This document shows, in pieces, positions 8,371 through 18,066 of a stretch of 64,000 nt of DNA. Every line of letters begins with the position of its first letter. The first letter of the stretch is position 1. The DNA lies in NCBI GenBank assembly GCA_944325885.1, contig CALVBT010000008.1, positions 1 to 64,000 on the forward strand, written 5' to 3'. The notes beneath the pieces were generated by a model, which saw only the letters and a program-made list of their open reading frames with translations, was not told the origin of the DNA and did no database searches. This stretch comes from Candidatus Gastranaerophilales bacterium (GTDB lineage: Bacteria > Cyanobacteriota > Vampirovibrionia > Gastranaerophilales > Gastranaerophilaceae). The position numbers and the translations under genes are program-made.

Positions 8371-10056
8371 CTATGCCAGCGGTAGTTTTATTATTACGCT
8401 AAAAGTATTGTCTTTAGTGGACTCCAGCTCTATTGAACCGTTCATTGCCAGAACTAAACCTTTTACAATAAACAGCCCGAGTCCGGTTCCTCTTGTTGTT
8501 CTTGTTGTTTTGTCGTCTATTCTAATAAATTTGCCGAATAGTTTGTTGAGTTTGTCAGCCGGAATATAGTCACTCGAGTTTTTGATTTTTATAACGGCGT
8601 GGTTTTTCTCTTTTGTTACATCAACATAAATCGGTGTGTCTTCATAAGAATATTTGTATGCGTTTTCAACAAGATTTATTATTACCTGTTCCAGACGGTC
8701 TGTGTCTGCAAGCACATCAGGAAATTCATCCGGAATATTAACTATTACTTCTCTTTGAGCTTTGTGTTTTGTGGAGAGTATTGCATCGTTTATGCTGTCT
8801 GATATGTTTACGTTTTCCGGATTCAGGTTGAGTTTTGCACCTTCTATATCAGGTATTACGAGCAAATCTTCTACCATTCTGCTCAATCTTTCGGACTGGT
8901 TTTTTATGATTTTTAGTGATTTTTGTTTTGTTTCTTCATCCAGTTCTATATCCTGTCTTAAAAGACGTGAGGTGTAGCCTTTTATACTTGTCAGCGGGGT
9001 TCTGAATTCGTGGCTCACTGTATCTATGAGGTTTGAGCGGAATTCATCCAGCTTTTTGAGTTCTTTGTTGGTTTGTTTTAATTTTTTGTATGTATTGTTG
9101 ATTTCATCCGCCATTTTGTTAAATTCTTCGGCAAGGAATACTGTTTCGTGAGGGGTGAATACGCTTGTCAGGAGCCTTACTTTTCTTTTGTAATTCCCTT
9201 TTGACAGAGCTATTATTCCCTTAAACAGCTGTCTGATGTTTATATAAAGGTAATATGTGTAAATTCCTACAACAAACATGATAAAAAGCGCAGAAATGCA
9301 TAATGCCAGAATAATTTTGAATCTTGGGATGTTTATGGTGTTTTTTGTAATGTTGTGCGTTGTGTTTACAATAATTGTTGCATTTGGGTCGGTCAGTTTA
9401 AAATATGCCAGAGGCTGGTTTTTTATTTTACCAAAAATTACCGGTTTGTTTGTTTCTAAATTTTTGGGTAGTGCTGATGTAAGATTGGCAAAGTCATTTT
9501 TGTTGTAATTGTGTGCAACAACAAGTTCGTTATCTGCACCTATTATGTAAATTTGCCTGTCATCTTTTTTGTATATATTAAAGACCTGTTCTTCAAATAT
9601 CTGTATATCTATCTGGGCAAGGATAGCATAATTTTTGTCTATAACTTTAAGGATTTCTACTCTTTTTGTTTTTTCATTGTAATTGCTCTGGTCTTTCCAG
9701 ATTTTGTATTTGTCTTTTTGCGTTTTTGAAATCAATTCCAAATCAGAAAGAATAGTAGAGCTTTTTAGTACATCTTTTAGATAAATTTCTTTTGCATAGT
9801 CAGACGGGATGTGCCTTAATGCCATAGCTATCTGGTTTATTTCGTCTTCTTCTGATTCAGAAAACGTTTCGATATTAGATGCAATGGATTCTGAAATGCT
9901 GAGTGCGGAATATTGCAGCTCGTTTCTTACTGCGTGCTGGTTTATGTTGTTTACAATAATTGCGCTGACCGTTGTCGGAACAATTACCGCAAGCAAAATA
10001 ACAAGTATAATTTGTTCTACGATTTTCAGTCTTTTAAGTTTTATAGGATTTTTCAT
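8371..10056 (-). CDS. Membrane sensor histidine kinase with HAMP domain
   Basis: The 561-residue protein has an N-terminal membrane helix (about residues 14-34), an extracytoplasmic sensor region of about 210 residues, and a second helix (about residues 246-268). A HAMP-like linker, the phosphoacceptor motif DTVSHEFRTPLTSIKGY (His near residue 346) and a C-terminal ATPase with an N-box (INLVENAYKYS) and GTGLGLFIVKG complete the kinase. Its start codon overlaps the stop of the response regulator upstream by four bases, so the two form one operon and almost certainly a cognate pair. The stimulus cannot be inferred from the sensor region. Confidence 0.93.
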   Translation of the reverse strand: MKNPIKLKRLKIVEQIILVILLAVIVPTTVSAIIVNNINQHAVRNELQYSALSISESIASNIETFSESEEDEINQIAMALRHIPSDYAKEIYLKDVLKSSTILSDLELISKTQKDKYKIWKDQSNYNEKTKRVEILKVIDKNYAILAQIDIQIFEEQVFNIYKKDDRQIYIIGADNELVVAHNYNKNDFANLTSALPKNLETNKPVIFGKIKNQPLAYFKLTDPNATIIVNTTHNITKNTINIPRFKIILALCISALFIMFVVGIYTYYLYINIRQLFKGIIALSKGNYKRKVRLLTSVFTPHETVFLAEEFNKMADEINNTYKKLKQTNKELKKLDEFRSNLIDTVSHEFRTPLTSIKGYTSRLLRQDIELDEETKQKSLKIIKNQSERLSRMVEDLLVIPDIEGAKLNLNPENVNISDSINDAILSTKHKAQREVIVNIPDEFPDVLADTDRLEQVIINLVENAYKYSYEDTPIYVDVTKEKNHAVIKIKNSSDYIPADKLNKLFGKFIRIDDKTTRTTRGTGLGLFIVKGLVLAMNGSIELESTKDNTFSVIIKLPLA

Positions 10057-10772
10057 TCTTCTGTTCCATTGTCAGGGATGGGGGTGAGTTTGTAGCCTAC
10101 ATTTGTTACGGTATGCAGATATTTTGGATTTTTTGTATCTTTTTCTATTTTCTGCCGCAGGCCGCCAACATGTACTCTTACCATTCTGACGTCTTCGTCC
10201 GAGTCATAGCCCCACACCTCGTCTAACAGCACGGCAAGAGAAACTGACTCATTAAAATGCTGCATCAGGCAGTAAAGGATTTCAAATTCTGTCGGAGTAA
10301 GTTTGATTTTTTTGCCTTCAATAGCTGTTTCTAATGATTCGGGGAATATTTCTATATCTCCGACTTTTAATATTTCCTGTTTAAAAGATTTGTCGTCGCT
10401 GTTGTCTGAATTTCTTCTCAAAAGAGCTTTTACCCTCAGCAGAACTTCCTGAATATCAAATGGTTTTACCAGATAATCATCCGCACCGCAGTCAAAGCCC
10501 TGTGTCTTGTCGCCTATTGTTCCTTTTGCGGTCAGCAAAAGTACCGGAATATCCGGTTTTGATTTTCTTAAATTTTTGCACACATCAAAACCGTTCATCT
10601 TTGGCATCATAACATCCAGCAGCACAAGGTCATAGCTGTTAGTTACGGCTTTGTTCAGCCCGTCGAGGCCGTTTGTTGCTGTATCTACGCTATATCCGCT
10701 GTGTGACAGGTCAAATTCCAGCAGCTCTCTGATTTCGTCATCATCATCAACAACAAGTAATCTTTTTGACAT
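10053..10772 (-). CDS. OmpR-family response regulator
   Basis: DNA-binding partner of the adjacent kinase. The receiver domain (residues 1-120) has the acidic pocket VVDDDDE, the phosphoacceptor in LVLLDVMMPKMNG (Asp near residue 53) and the conserved Lys in YLVKPFD. The C-terminal winged helix (about residues 135-232) includes LTPTEFEILYCL and VRVHVGGLRQKIE. An AGAGGG site lies before the ATG. One copy of a ~100-bp interspersed repeat lies immediately upstream, in the gene's own direction, so it may form part of the 5' leader. Confidence 0.94.
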   Translation of the reverse strand: MSKRLLVVDDDDEIRELLEFDLSHSGYSVDTATNGLDGLNKAVTNSYDLVLLDVMMPKMNGFDVCKNLRKSKPDIPVLLLTAKGTIGDKTQGFDCGADDYLVKPFDIQEVLLRVKALLRRNSDNSDDKSFKQEILKVGDIEIFPESLETAIEGKKIKLTPTEFEILYCLMQHFNESVSLAVLLDEVWGYDSDEDVRMVRVHVGGLRQKIEKDTKNPKYLHTVTNVGYKLTPIPDNGTEE

Positions 10773-10790
10773 TTATAATCCCTCTTTATA

Positions 10791-10878
10791 GGTTGCCTGT
10801 GCGGACTTGTTGAATAAAACGGACTTGTCGGATGCACAGGTTCAACAAGTAGTCGGAGTCAATTGACTATATGAAATA
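10791..10878 (-). repeat. Interspersed hairpin repeat, copy 1 (truncated)
   Basis: Read on the minus strand this begins TATTTCATATAGTCAATTGA and ends GCACAGGCAAC, matching copies at 26729-26831 (+) and 39320-39420 (+). The arms GTTGaaCCTGTGC and GCACAGGCAAC form a hairpin. Compared with the other copies it lacks the 3' AAGTGCATGGGGTC. It sits directly before the OmpR-type regulator gene. Confidence 0.85.
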
Positions 10879-10975
10879 TTTTCTCACATAACAGGCTTAT
10901 ATACAAGAATTTGTAAACTTTCTGTTTTATGTTATCTTTGTAAATATAGAAAAAAGAGTTTTTGCGAGGTAAGTT

Positions 10976-12289
10976 GTGAGATTTGTTGACTTAATTGATA
11001 AAAAGAAAAAAGGCCTTGAACACACAAAAGAAGAGCTTCAATTCATAGTAGACTCTATGATGAACGGGTCTGCAGAAGATTATCAGGTTTCTGCGTGGCT
11101 TATGGCTGTGTATTTTAAAGGAATGACAATAGACGAAACTGCAAACCTGACAAAAGCAATTATAGATTCCGGCGAAACAATAGACCTTTCCGAATTGAGA
11201 AATGAAAACTGTCCTCATATTGCTGACAAACATTCAACAGGCGGAGTCGGGGATAAAGTTACGTTGATACTTATTCCTGTGCTGGCTGCATGCGGCGTGC
11301 CTATTGCAAAACTTTCAGGACGCGGCCTCGGTCATACAGGCGGTACAATAGATAAACTGGAATCAATTCCGGGATTCAAGACTGATTTGAGCATAGAAGA
11401 GCTTATAGAAAAAGTTAAGGATGTGGGGCTTGCTATTGCATCGCAAACAAAAAAGCTCACCCCTGCAGACGGAAAGCTCTATGCTCTGAGAGATGTTACT
11501 GCTACTGTTGATGCTATACCGCTTATTGCCAGTTCTGTTGTGTCAAAAAAGATTGCCTCGGGTGCTGATTATGTAGTGCTGGATGTAAAATACGGTTCAG
11601 GTGCTTTTATAAAAACACCTGAAGAAGCCTGTGAACTGGCTCAATGGATGGTCGATATTGCCGCAAGACTCGGAAAAAAATTCCACGCTGTAATAACCTC
11701 TATGGAGCAGCCTCTTGGCAGAGCTGTGGGCAATGCTATTGAGGTCATTGAGTCAATAGAGTTTTTGAAAGGAAATATGACTCTGGATTTGAAGGAGTTA
11801 ACCTTTGAGATGGCGGCTCTTACTTTGATGGAGCTTTCTCTTGCGCAAAATAAAGAAGAAGCTTTTTCTAAAATACAGCAGGTTATAGAATCAGGCAAGG
11901 CTCTTGAATACTTTAAAAAACTGGTAGAATCACAGGGCGGAAATACTGCTGTTATAGATAATTACAGATTTTTCCCGCAGCCAAATTACGCATTCCAGCT
12001 AAAGGCAGAGTCAGACGGGTTTGTGCAAAATATTGACGCATACAAGACGGCCTATGCGTGCAAACTTTTGGGAGCAGGCAGAGAAAAGAAAACAGATGCG
12101 ATAGATTATTCTGCAGGTATTTATCTTAATAAAATCTTTGGCGAAAAGGTTGTTTGCGGCGATGTTATAGCTACATTGTATGCAAATGACCCTGACAAAC
12201 TCGAAACCTCAAGAGAGTTTTTAAAGACAGCTTTTTCTATCTCTAATGAAGAGCCTCATAGAGATTCTTTGATTTATAAAATTATATAG
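10976..12289 (+). CDS. pdp: Pyrimidine-nucleoside phosphorylase (thymidine phosphorylase family)
   Basis: Splits pyrimidine nucleosides with phosphate to free base and (deoxy)ribose 1-phosphate for salvage. The 437-residue protein starts at a GTG after a GAGGT site and reads MRFVDLIDKKKKG, like characterised pyrimidine phosphorylases. The phosphate-binding KHSTGGVGDK (about residue 81) and the family signature SGRGLGHTGGTIDKLES (about residues 112-128) are intact, as is KYGSGAFIKT. Length is normal. It stands alone between the repeat-bearing region and a bidirectional terminator. Thymidine versus broader pyrimidine specificity cannot be decided here. Confidence 0.95.
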   Translation: MRFVDLIDKKKKGLEHTKEELQFIVDSMMNGSAEDYQVSAWLMAVYFKGMTIDETANLTKAIIDSGETIDLSELRNENCPHIADKHSTGGVGDKVTLILIPVLAACGVPIAKLSGRGLGHTGGTIDKLESIPGFKTDLSIEELIEKVKDVGLAIASQTKKLTPADGKLYALRDVTATVDAIPLIASSVVSKKIASGADYVVLDVKYGSGAFIKTPEEACELAQWMVDIAARLGKKFHAVITSMEQPLGRAVGNAIEVIESIEFLKGNMTLDLKELTFEMAALTLMELSLAQNKEEAFSKIQQVIESGKALEYFKKLVESQGGNTAVIDNYRFFPQPNYAFQLKAESDGFVQNIDAYKTAYACKLLGAGREKKTDAIDYSAGIYLNKIFGEKVVCGDVIATLYANDPDKLETSREFLKTAFSISNEEPHRDSLIYKII

Positions 12290-12312
12290 AATTCTATCGG
12301 TTTAAATTAATA

Positions 12313-12348
12313 AAAAAAAGAGGTAATGAAATTCATTACCTCTTTTTA
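12313..12348. terminator. Bidirectional terminator between pdp and the PFOR gene
   Basis: An A-run followed by AAAGAGGTAATGA, a short loop, TCATTACCTCTTT and a T-run; suited to both convergent genes. Confidence 0.88.
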
Positions 12349-12367
12349 GCTTTTGTTGATTGCTTAA

Positions 12368-15300
12368 TTACTTGAGCAATTCACCAACTGCTTTGAATAC
12401 AGCCATTCTCTTAGCAGCATCAGATTCTGCTTGAGTATAAAGAGCTTCAGCGTGTTCAGGGTTTGTTTTCAACAACTGTTTGTAACGTCCTTCACTTCTG
12501 ATGAACTCTTGGTAGCTGCCTTTCGGATCTTTAGCATCCCAAGTGAACGGTTGCTCGTTTTCAGGATTGTATCTGTACAACGGATAGTATCCTGCTTCAA
12601 CAGCACGTTTTTGTTCTGTTTGGGTTTTGCTCATATCGATACCGTGAGCGATACAAGGTGCATAAGCAAAGATGATAGAAGGTCCGTTGTATGCTTCAGC
12701 TTCCTGGAATGCTTTGAGAGTTTGCGCTCTGTCAGCACCGAGAGCTACTGATGCAACATATACGTAACCGTAAGACATGCTCATCAAGCCCATGTTTTTC
12801 TTGTATGTTGGTTTACCGCCTGTAGCAAATTTTGCAACAGCACCTGTAGGTGTAGACTTAGAAGCCTGACCGCCTGTGTTAGAGTAAACTTCTGTATCGA
12901 GTACGAGGATGTTAACGTTTTTGTTTTGAGCAAGAACGTGGTCAATACCGCCGTAACCGATATCGTTAGCCCAACCGTCACCGCCGATAATCCAAACTGA
13001 TTTGTCTGTAAAGTAATCTTCCAGTTCTCTTACTTTTGCCAAATCAGGACAAGGAGCGTCAGCATATTTTGCAAGAGCTGCTTTAGCTTTGTCTTGAGCT
13101 GCAATAGCTTCGTCAGTTTTTGAGTTATCCCAGTGTGACATAGCTTCTGTGAGAGCTTCTTTAAGGTCAGCAGGTGTTTTTTCGTTTTCGAGAACTTTTT
13201 CAACATAAGTTTTTAAAGTATCTCTGTTCTGGTCAACTGCCAATCTCATACCGAAACCAAACTCAGCGTTGTCTTCAAACAGTGAGTTGGCCCATGCCGG
13301 TCCTCTTCCTTCTTTTGTTGTTGTGTAAGGAATTGTCGGGAATGTACCGGAGTAGATTGAAGAACAACCTGTTGCGTTAGCAACGATAGCGTTTTCACCG
13401 AACAATTGAGAAACCAGTTTAACGTAAGGTGTTTCACCACAACCTGCGCAAGCACCGGAGAACTCGAATAACGGTTTTCTGAGCATAGCACCTTTGATAG
13501 TTTTTGTAGTGTTTTTACCCATTACGTTGTCAGGCAATTCGTCAAAGAATTTTTCGTTAACGCATTCGCAAGCTGCTTCTTCTTGTTCTACAGTAGACCA
13601 AGTAAGAGCCTGTTTTTCAGGGTTTTTGTTTGCAGGACACTGGTCAACGCAAACACCGCAGCCTGTACAATCTTTGCAGTAAACCTGAACTTTGAAGTGT
13701 TCGTCAGCAAGAGCAGGTTTTGCAGGGATTGTGTTGAAAGATTCCGGTGCATCTTTGAGGTCTTTAGCTTCAATCAATTTAGTTCTGATTGCAGCGTGCG
13801 GACAAGCAGAAGCACAGATACCGCATTGGATACAAGCTTCTGAATTCCAGTGAGGTACACGTGGTGCAATAGCACGTTTTTCAAGACAAGATGTACCGGT
13901 CGGGATTACACCGTCAACAGACATTGCTGATACAGGGATGTCATCGCCTTTTTGTCTCATTGAAGGTTCAATGATTTTCTTAGCAAATTCGCTTGCATCA
14001 TCAGAGATGAATTTTACAGTATCAGCTGCGCATACACCGTCTAATGAAGCAGGTACATTTACTTCTTCACAAGCATCAACAGCTGCATCAATCAATGCAA
14101 GGTTCATGTTAACAACATCGTCGCCTTTTTTCTTAAAGGTTTTCTTAGTCATTTCTCTCATACCTTCCAAAGCTTGTTCAAAAGGAATGATGCCTGATAC
14201 TTTGAAGTAAGCTACCATCATTACAGTGTTAGCACCTTTACCACGCAAGCCCGGTTGTTTTTTAATAAGAGCTTCTGCGTCGATATTGTAGAATTTAACT
14301 TTTTTGTTGATGATAGTTTCTTGCATATCTCTTGTTAAGTGAGAGAATGCTTCGTCTTTTGACCATGGGCTGTTGAGAAGGAATACACCGCCTTCTTTGA
14401 TGCCTTTTAACAGGTCGTATCTGCCGATGTAAGAGTGAGCAGAGCAAGAAACAAAGTCAGGTGCTGTGATTAAGTATGTAGATTTAATCGGTTTGTCGCC
14501 GAATCTCAAGTGAGAAACAGTTACACCAAAAGACTTTTTGGAGTCATAAGCAAAGTATGCCTGAGCATCTTTGTTAGTGTATTGACCGATGATTTTAATA
14601 GAGTTTTTGTTAGCACCAACAGTACCGTCAGAACCAAGACCCCAGAACATGCAGTTTGTAGTTCCTTCAGGTTCTGTAACGATGTGTTCTTCAACTTTCA
14701 AAGATTTGTGAGTTACATCGTCTTCGATACCTACTGTAAAGCCGTGGAAACCGTTGTTTTCGCCGTGTTTGTAAACAGCGAGAACCATTGACGGAGTAAA
14801 TTCTTTTGAAGATAAACCGTAACGGCCGCCTATTACTCTGATGTCTTTGTTTTCAAGAGCTGCAACAACATCGATGTATAAAGGTTCACCGATAGAGCCG
14901 GGTTCTTTTGTTCTGTCAAGAACGTTGATACGTTTAACTGTTTTCGGTAAAGCTTCGTTGAAGCGTTTTACGTCAAACGGTCTGTACAATCTTACTTTAA
15001 CAAGACCGTATTTAGTACCTCTTGTTGCGTTGAGGTATTCGATAGTTTCTTCGATAGTTTCGCAAGCAGAACCGATAGCTACGATAACATCAGTTGCATC
15101 AGGTGCGCCTACGTAGTCGAACGGATGATATTGTCTGCCTGTAACAGCAGCAACTTTGTCCATATATTCTTGAACAATGTCAGGTACAGCTTCATAGTAT
15201 TTGTTAACTGTTTCTCTGCCCTGGAAGTAAACGTCAGTGTTTTGTGCGCCGACTTTACAAATCGGAGCTTCAGGACGCATTGCTCTTTTTTTGAATTCTT

Positions 15301-15901
15301 CGATATATTTTGGTTCAACGAGTTTTGCAATATCTTCGTAAGAGATTTCTTCGATTTTGTGTACTTCGTGAGAAGTTCTGAAACCGTCAAAGAATTGCAA
15401 GAAAGGAACTTTAGCTTTGTAAGTTGCAAGGTGAGCAACAAGAGCCATATCCATTTCTTCTTGAACGGAGTTTGCAGCGAGCATTGCATAGCCTGTATTT
15501 CTGCAGCCCATAACGTCAGTGTGGTCGCCAAAAATAGCCAAAGATTGTGCTGCCAATGCACGTGCTGATACGTGGATTACGTGCGGAAGCATTTCGCCTG
15601 CAGCTTTGTGCATTACAGGAATCATCAAAAGCAAGCCCTGTGATGCAGTATATGTAGAAGTCAAAGCACCTGCAGCAAGTGAACCGTGTACAGCACCTGC
15701 AGCACCTGCTTCAGATTGCATTTCTGCAACTTTTACTTCTTTGCCCCAGATGTTTTTCTTGTGTTGAGAGGCCCATTCATCAATCCATTCGCCCATTGTT
15801 GAGGAAGGAGTGATAGGGTAAATTGCTGATACTTCGCTCAATGCATACGCAACATGCGCTGCGGCGTAGTTACCATCAACTGTTATTGTTTTACCTGGCA
15901 T
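12368..15901 (-). CDS. nifJ: Pyruvate:ferredoxin (flavodoxin) oxidoreductase, single-chain
   Basis: Oxidatively decarboxylates pyruvate with CoA to acetyl-CoA, reducing ferredoxin or flavodoxin; a hallmark of fermentative anaerobes and of some cyanobacteria. The 1177-residue length is typical of the fused homodimeric enzyme. In order: the pyruvate-binding domain beginning YPITPSSTMGEW (about residue 29); two [4Fe-4S] clusters at CIQCGICASACP (about residue 684) and CKDCTGCGVCVDQCP (about residue 740); a proximal-cluster region with ACAGCGETPY; and the thiamine diphosphate site GDGWANDIGYGG (about residue 975) with SNTGGQASKSTPTG. An exact AAGGAGG site lies before the ATG, suggesting high expression. 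No ferredoxin gene is adjacent. Confidence 0.97.
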   Translation of the reverse strand: MPGKTITVDGNYAAAHVAYALSEVSAIYPITPSSTMGEWIDEWASQHKKNIWGKEVKVAEMQSEAGAAGAVHGSLAAGALTSTYTASQGLLLMIPVMHKAAGEMLPHVIHVSARALAAQSLAIFGDHTDVMGCRNTGYAMLAANSVQEEMDMALVAHLATYKAKVPFLQFFDGFRTSHEVHKIEEISYEDIAKLVEPKYIEEFKKRAMRPEAPICKVGAQNTDVYFQGRETVNKYYEAVPDIVQEYMDKVAAVTGRQYHPFDYVGAPDATDVIVAIGSACETIEETIEYLNATRGTKYGLVKVRLYRPFDVKRFNEALPKTVKRINVLDRTKEPGSIGEPLYIDVVAALENKDIRVIGGRYGLSSKEFTPSMVLAVYKHGENNGFHGFTVGIEDDVTHKSLKVEEHIVTEPEGTTNCMFWGLGSDGTVGANKNSIKIIGQYTNKDAQAYFAYDSKKSFGVTVSHLRFGDKPIKSTYLITAPDFVSCSAHSYIGRYDLLKGIKEGGVFLLNSPWSKDEAFSHLTRDMQETIINKKVKFYNIDAEALIKKQPGLRGKGANTVMMVAYFKVSGIIPFEQALEGMREMTKKTFKKKGDDVVNMNLALIDAAVDACEEVNVPASLDGVCAADTVKFISDDASEFAKKIIEPSMRQKGDDIPVSAMSVDGVIPTGTSCLEKRAIAPRVPHWNSEACIQCGICASACPHAAIRTKLIEAKDLKDAPESFNTIPAKPALADEHFKVQVYCKDCTGCGVCVDQCPANKNPEKQALTWSTVEQEEAACECVNEKFFDELPDNVMGKNTTKTIKGAMLRKPLFEFSGACAGCGETPYVKLVSQLFGENAIVANATGCSSIYSGTFPTIPYTTTKEGRGPAWANSLFEDNAEFGFGMRLAVDQNRDTLKTYVEKVLENEKTPADLKEALTEAMSHWDNSKTDEAIAAQDKAKAALAKYADAPCPDLAKVRELEDYFTDKSVWIIGGDGWANDIGYGGIDHVLAQNKNVNILVLDTEVYSNTGGQASKSTPTGAVAKFATGGKPTYKKNMGLMSMSYGYVYVASVALGADRAQTLKAFQEAEAYNGPSIIFAYAPCIAHGIDMSKTQTEQKRAVEAGYYPLYRYNPENEQPFTWDAKDPKGSYQEFIRSEGRYKQLLKTNPEHAEALYTQAESDAAKRMAVFKAVGELLK

Positions 15902-16043
15902 AATATAAATTCCTCCTTATTCTTATACCAATACCAAACTACATACCTATATGGTAATACAAACCCGTTTTTTATACAAATAAAATAATGATTTAGCACA
16001 ATTTTTTACAATAAAAATTGCGGACTAAAATTAACGGATTTTT

Positions 16044-17906
16044 TTAAATTTTTGTATACAAAGATTCGGAAATATTTACAAATTCTCTTACAAGGTTTTT
16101 GTCCCACTGAATGCCTGCGCCGACTTTCAAAATTTCGCAGGCTTTTTCGTTAGACATACCTTTACGATACGGTCTGTCAGAAATCAATGCGTGATAAGCA
16201 TCTGCAACAGATACGATTCTTGCTGCCAGAGGGATATCTTCGCCTTTCAGTTTTTCCGGATAACCTGAACCGTCCCAGTGTTCGTGGTGATATTTTACTA
16301 TCGGAATCAAATCGTGGAGTGATTCGTTTGGCATAAGCACTTTTTCTGCACCGATTGTAGGGTGTTGTTTCATTATTTCCCATTCTTCGTCAGTGAGTTT
16401 GGATGGTTTTCTCAAGACTGATTCCGGTATGCCGATTTTTCCTATATCGTGCAGCAATGCACCGAGTTTGATTCTTTCAACTTCTTTTTCAGGAAGATTT
16501 AATGCACGGGCAAGAGCCTCTGCATATCTGGATACAGAGGTCGAGTGACCTTTTGTATATTCGTCTTTTGCATCAATAGCACTGGCCAGAGATGTTACAA
16601 CTTCGATAAGGTGGCTCTGGTTGATGATTTCTTCGGAATGGAACTTGTTAACAAGTTCTTCGTCAAAGTTTATGCCTATAGAGGCGTGTCTTTTTGCTAT
16701 AACTGAAGCAAAAGAGCTGAGTGCCGTGTCATCCCAGAAATCAAAGTCATCAGAGCATACGATTGTGGACATTCCGTTTTTGTAGCCTTTGCTTTTGGAA
16801 ATATACATTGCCTGTTCCGCTAAGATAAGCAGTTTTTCAAGGTCTTGCGTGGATTGAGGATATGTAGCAATACCGACGGAAGCTTTTATTGGCCCTACAT
16901 CATCAACAAGACAGCAAGACAGTGAATATGTAAGGTATTCTGCAAGGTATTTTGCTTCTGCAGAGGTCGTTTCCGGCAAAATTATTGCGATTTCATCCCC
17001 GCCATAGCGTGCGGCTGAGTCGTTGTTTCTTATGCCCTGTTTGATTTTGTCAGCTACAAGTTTTATGATTTCGTCGCCTTTTGCTGCGCCAAAATCCTTG
17101 TTTATTTGAGAGATATTGTTTATATCAAAAATTACTACAGAAGTCTGGGTCTGAGTGCGTTTTGCCTTGTCAATTTCCGCAGCCATAATTTCCAGAAATT
17201 TTCTGTGGTTGTTAAGTCCTGTCAGTGCATCTGTATCTGTGTTCATCAGTACTTTTGCTGAAAGTTCTTTGTTCTGAATAAACAGAGCCAGATAATTTGC
17301 CATCAATTTGTATACGTCCGAGGTCGCTTCATAATTGTTGTCGCCTACCAGCATAACCCCGATACATTCGTTTATTGCCATTAAAGGAAGGATTGCAACA
17401 GCAGAGTCGTTGAGGTAGTGGACATTTAAAAAGTTGTTGCTCGGAACATACAGTGAGGTCTGTGTTTTAAAAACTTTTTCAACGGGATTGTCAGAACCGT
17501 TAATCAGTACACGGCTCGTGTATGTGGAGCCGATTTTGTCTATGATTTTGAAGTTTATACAGTTTGATTGTTTGCAGTACAAACCAAAACCCGAGAAGGT
17601 AGAATTTAATTTGTTGGTAAATATGTTGTGAAGAGAATAGAAAAGCTCGCTTTTTGTTTCTTTTCCTCTTGTTACTTCGTTTATAAACTTAATAATTTCC
17701 TGATAATCAACACTCTCGTAGCTGCGCCAAGCTTTTTGATTGTAGCCGGCATACATACGGTTTGCTGTTGTTCTGTTGTTGATTGAATTTATACGTGAAA
17801 TAAGGCCGTTAGGTATTATCGGGTTCGACTGTTTTGATTCAAACCCCTTTATACCGTTATCAGCACCCTGATTTAGCTTATTGTCCGTATTATTAAAATT
17901 ATTCAA
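16044..17906 (-). CDS. GAF-GGDEF-HD-GYP cyclic-di-GMP turnover protein
   Basis: The 620-residue cytoplasmic protein combines a GAF-like sensor (about residues 75-215), a diguanylate cyclase domain with ARYGGDEIAIIL (about residue 300) and an HD-GYP phosphodiesterase with LLHDIGKIGIPESVL (about residue 485), HHEHWDGSGYP and RIVSVADAYHALISDRPYR. All HD-GYP metal ligands look present. The cyclase motif reads GGDE with Ile where the standard motif has Phe, so activity of the synthetic half is plausible but not certain. It could therefore both make and destroy cyclic-di-GMP. It is transcribed toward nifJ with a 142-base gap and probably has its own promoter. Confidence 0.92.
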   Translation of the reverse strand: MNNFNNTDNKLNQGADNGIKGFESKQSNPIIPNGLISRINSINNRTTANRMYAGYNQKAWRSYESVDYQEIIKFINEVTRGKETKSELFYSLHNIFTNKLNSTFSGFGLYCKQSNCINFKIIDKIGSTYTSRVLINGSDNPVEKVFKTQTSLYVPSNNFLNVHYLNDSAVAILPLMAINECIGVMLVGDNNYEATSDVYKLMANYLALFIQNKELSAKVLMNTDTDALTGLNNHRKFLEIMAAEIDKAKRTQTQTSVVIFDINNISQINKDFGAAKGDEIIKLVADKIKQGIRNNDSAARYGGDEIAIILPETTSAEAKYLAEYLTYSLSCCLVDDVGPIKASVGIATYPQSTQDLEKLLILAEQAMYISKSKGYKNGMSTIVCSDDFDFWDDTALSSFASVIAKRHASIGINFDEELVNKFHSEEIINQSHLIEVVTSLASAIDAKDEYTKGHSTSVSRYAEALARALNLPEKEVERIKLGALLHDIGKIGIPESVLRKPSKLTDEEWEIMKQHPTIGAEKVLMPNESLHDLIPIVKYHHEHWDGSGYPEKLKGEDIPLAARIVSVADAYHALISDRPYRKGMSNEKACEILKVGAGIQWDKNLVREFVNISESLYTKI

Positions 17907-18066
17907 TTCTAGACCTTCCTGATACGATTAGTATAAAAACCCTAACCGCAAAAATTTGCCAAATTTGAGGAAATTTATTAAAAATTTTTACAATTCAGCA
18001 ATTTTTAGTATTGTATCAGTTCAAATGCATCTTTGTAAAGATACAAATCTATGATATATGTCATAA

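Noticed and set aside
15109-15568. Open frames of about 150 codons on both strands inside nifJ
   Set aside because: They are out-of-frame shadows of a highly conserved gene with no family-like motifs.
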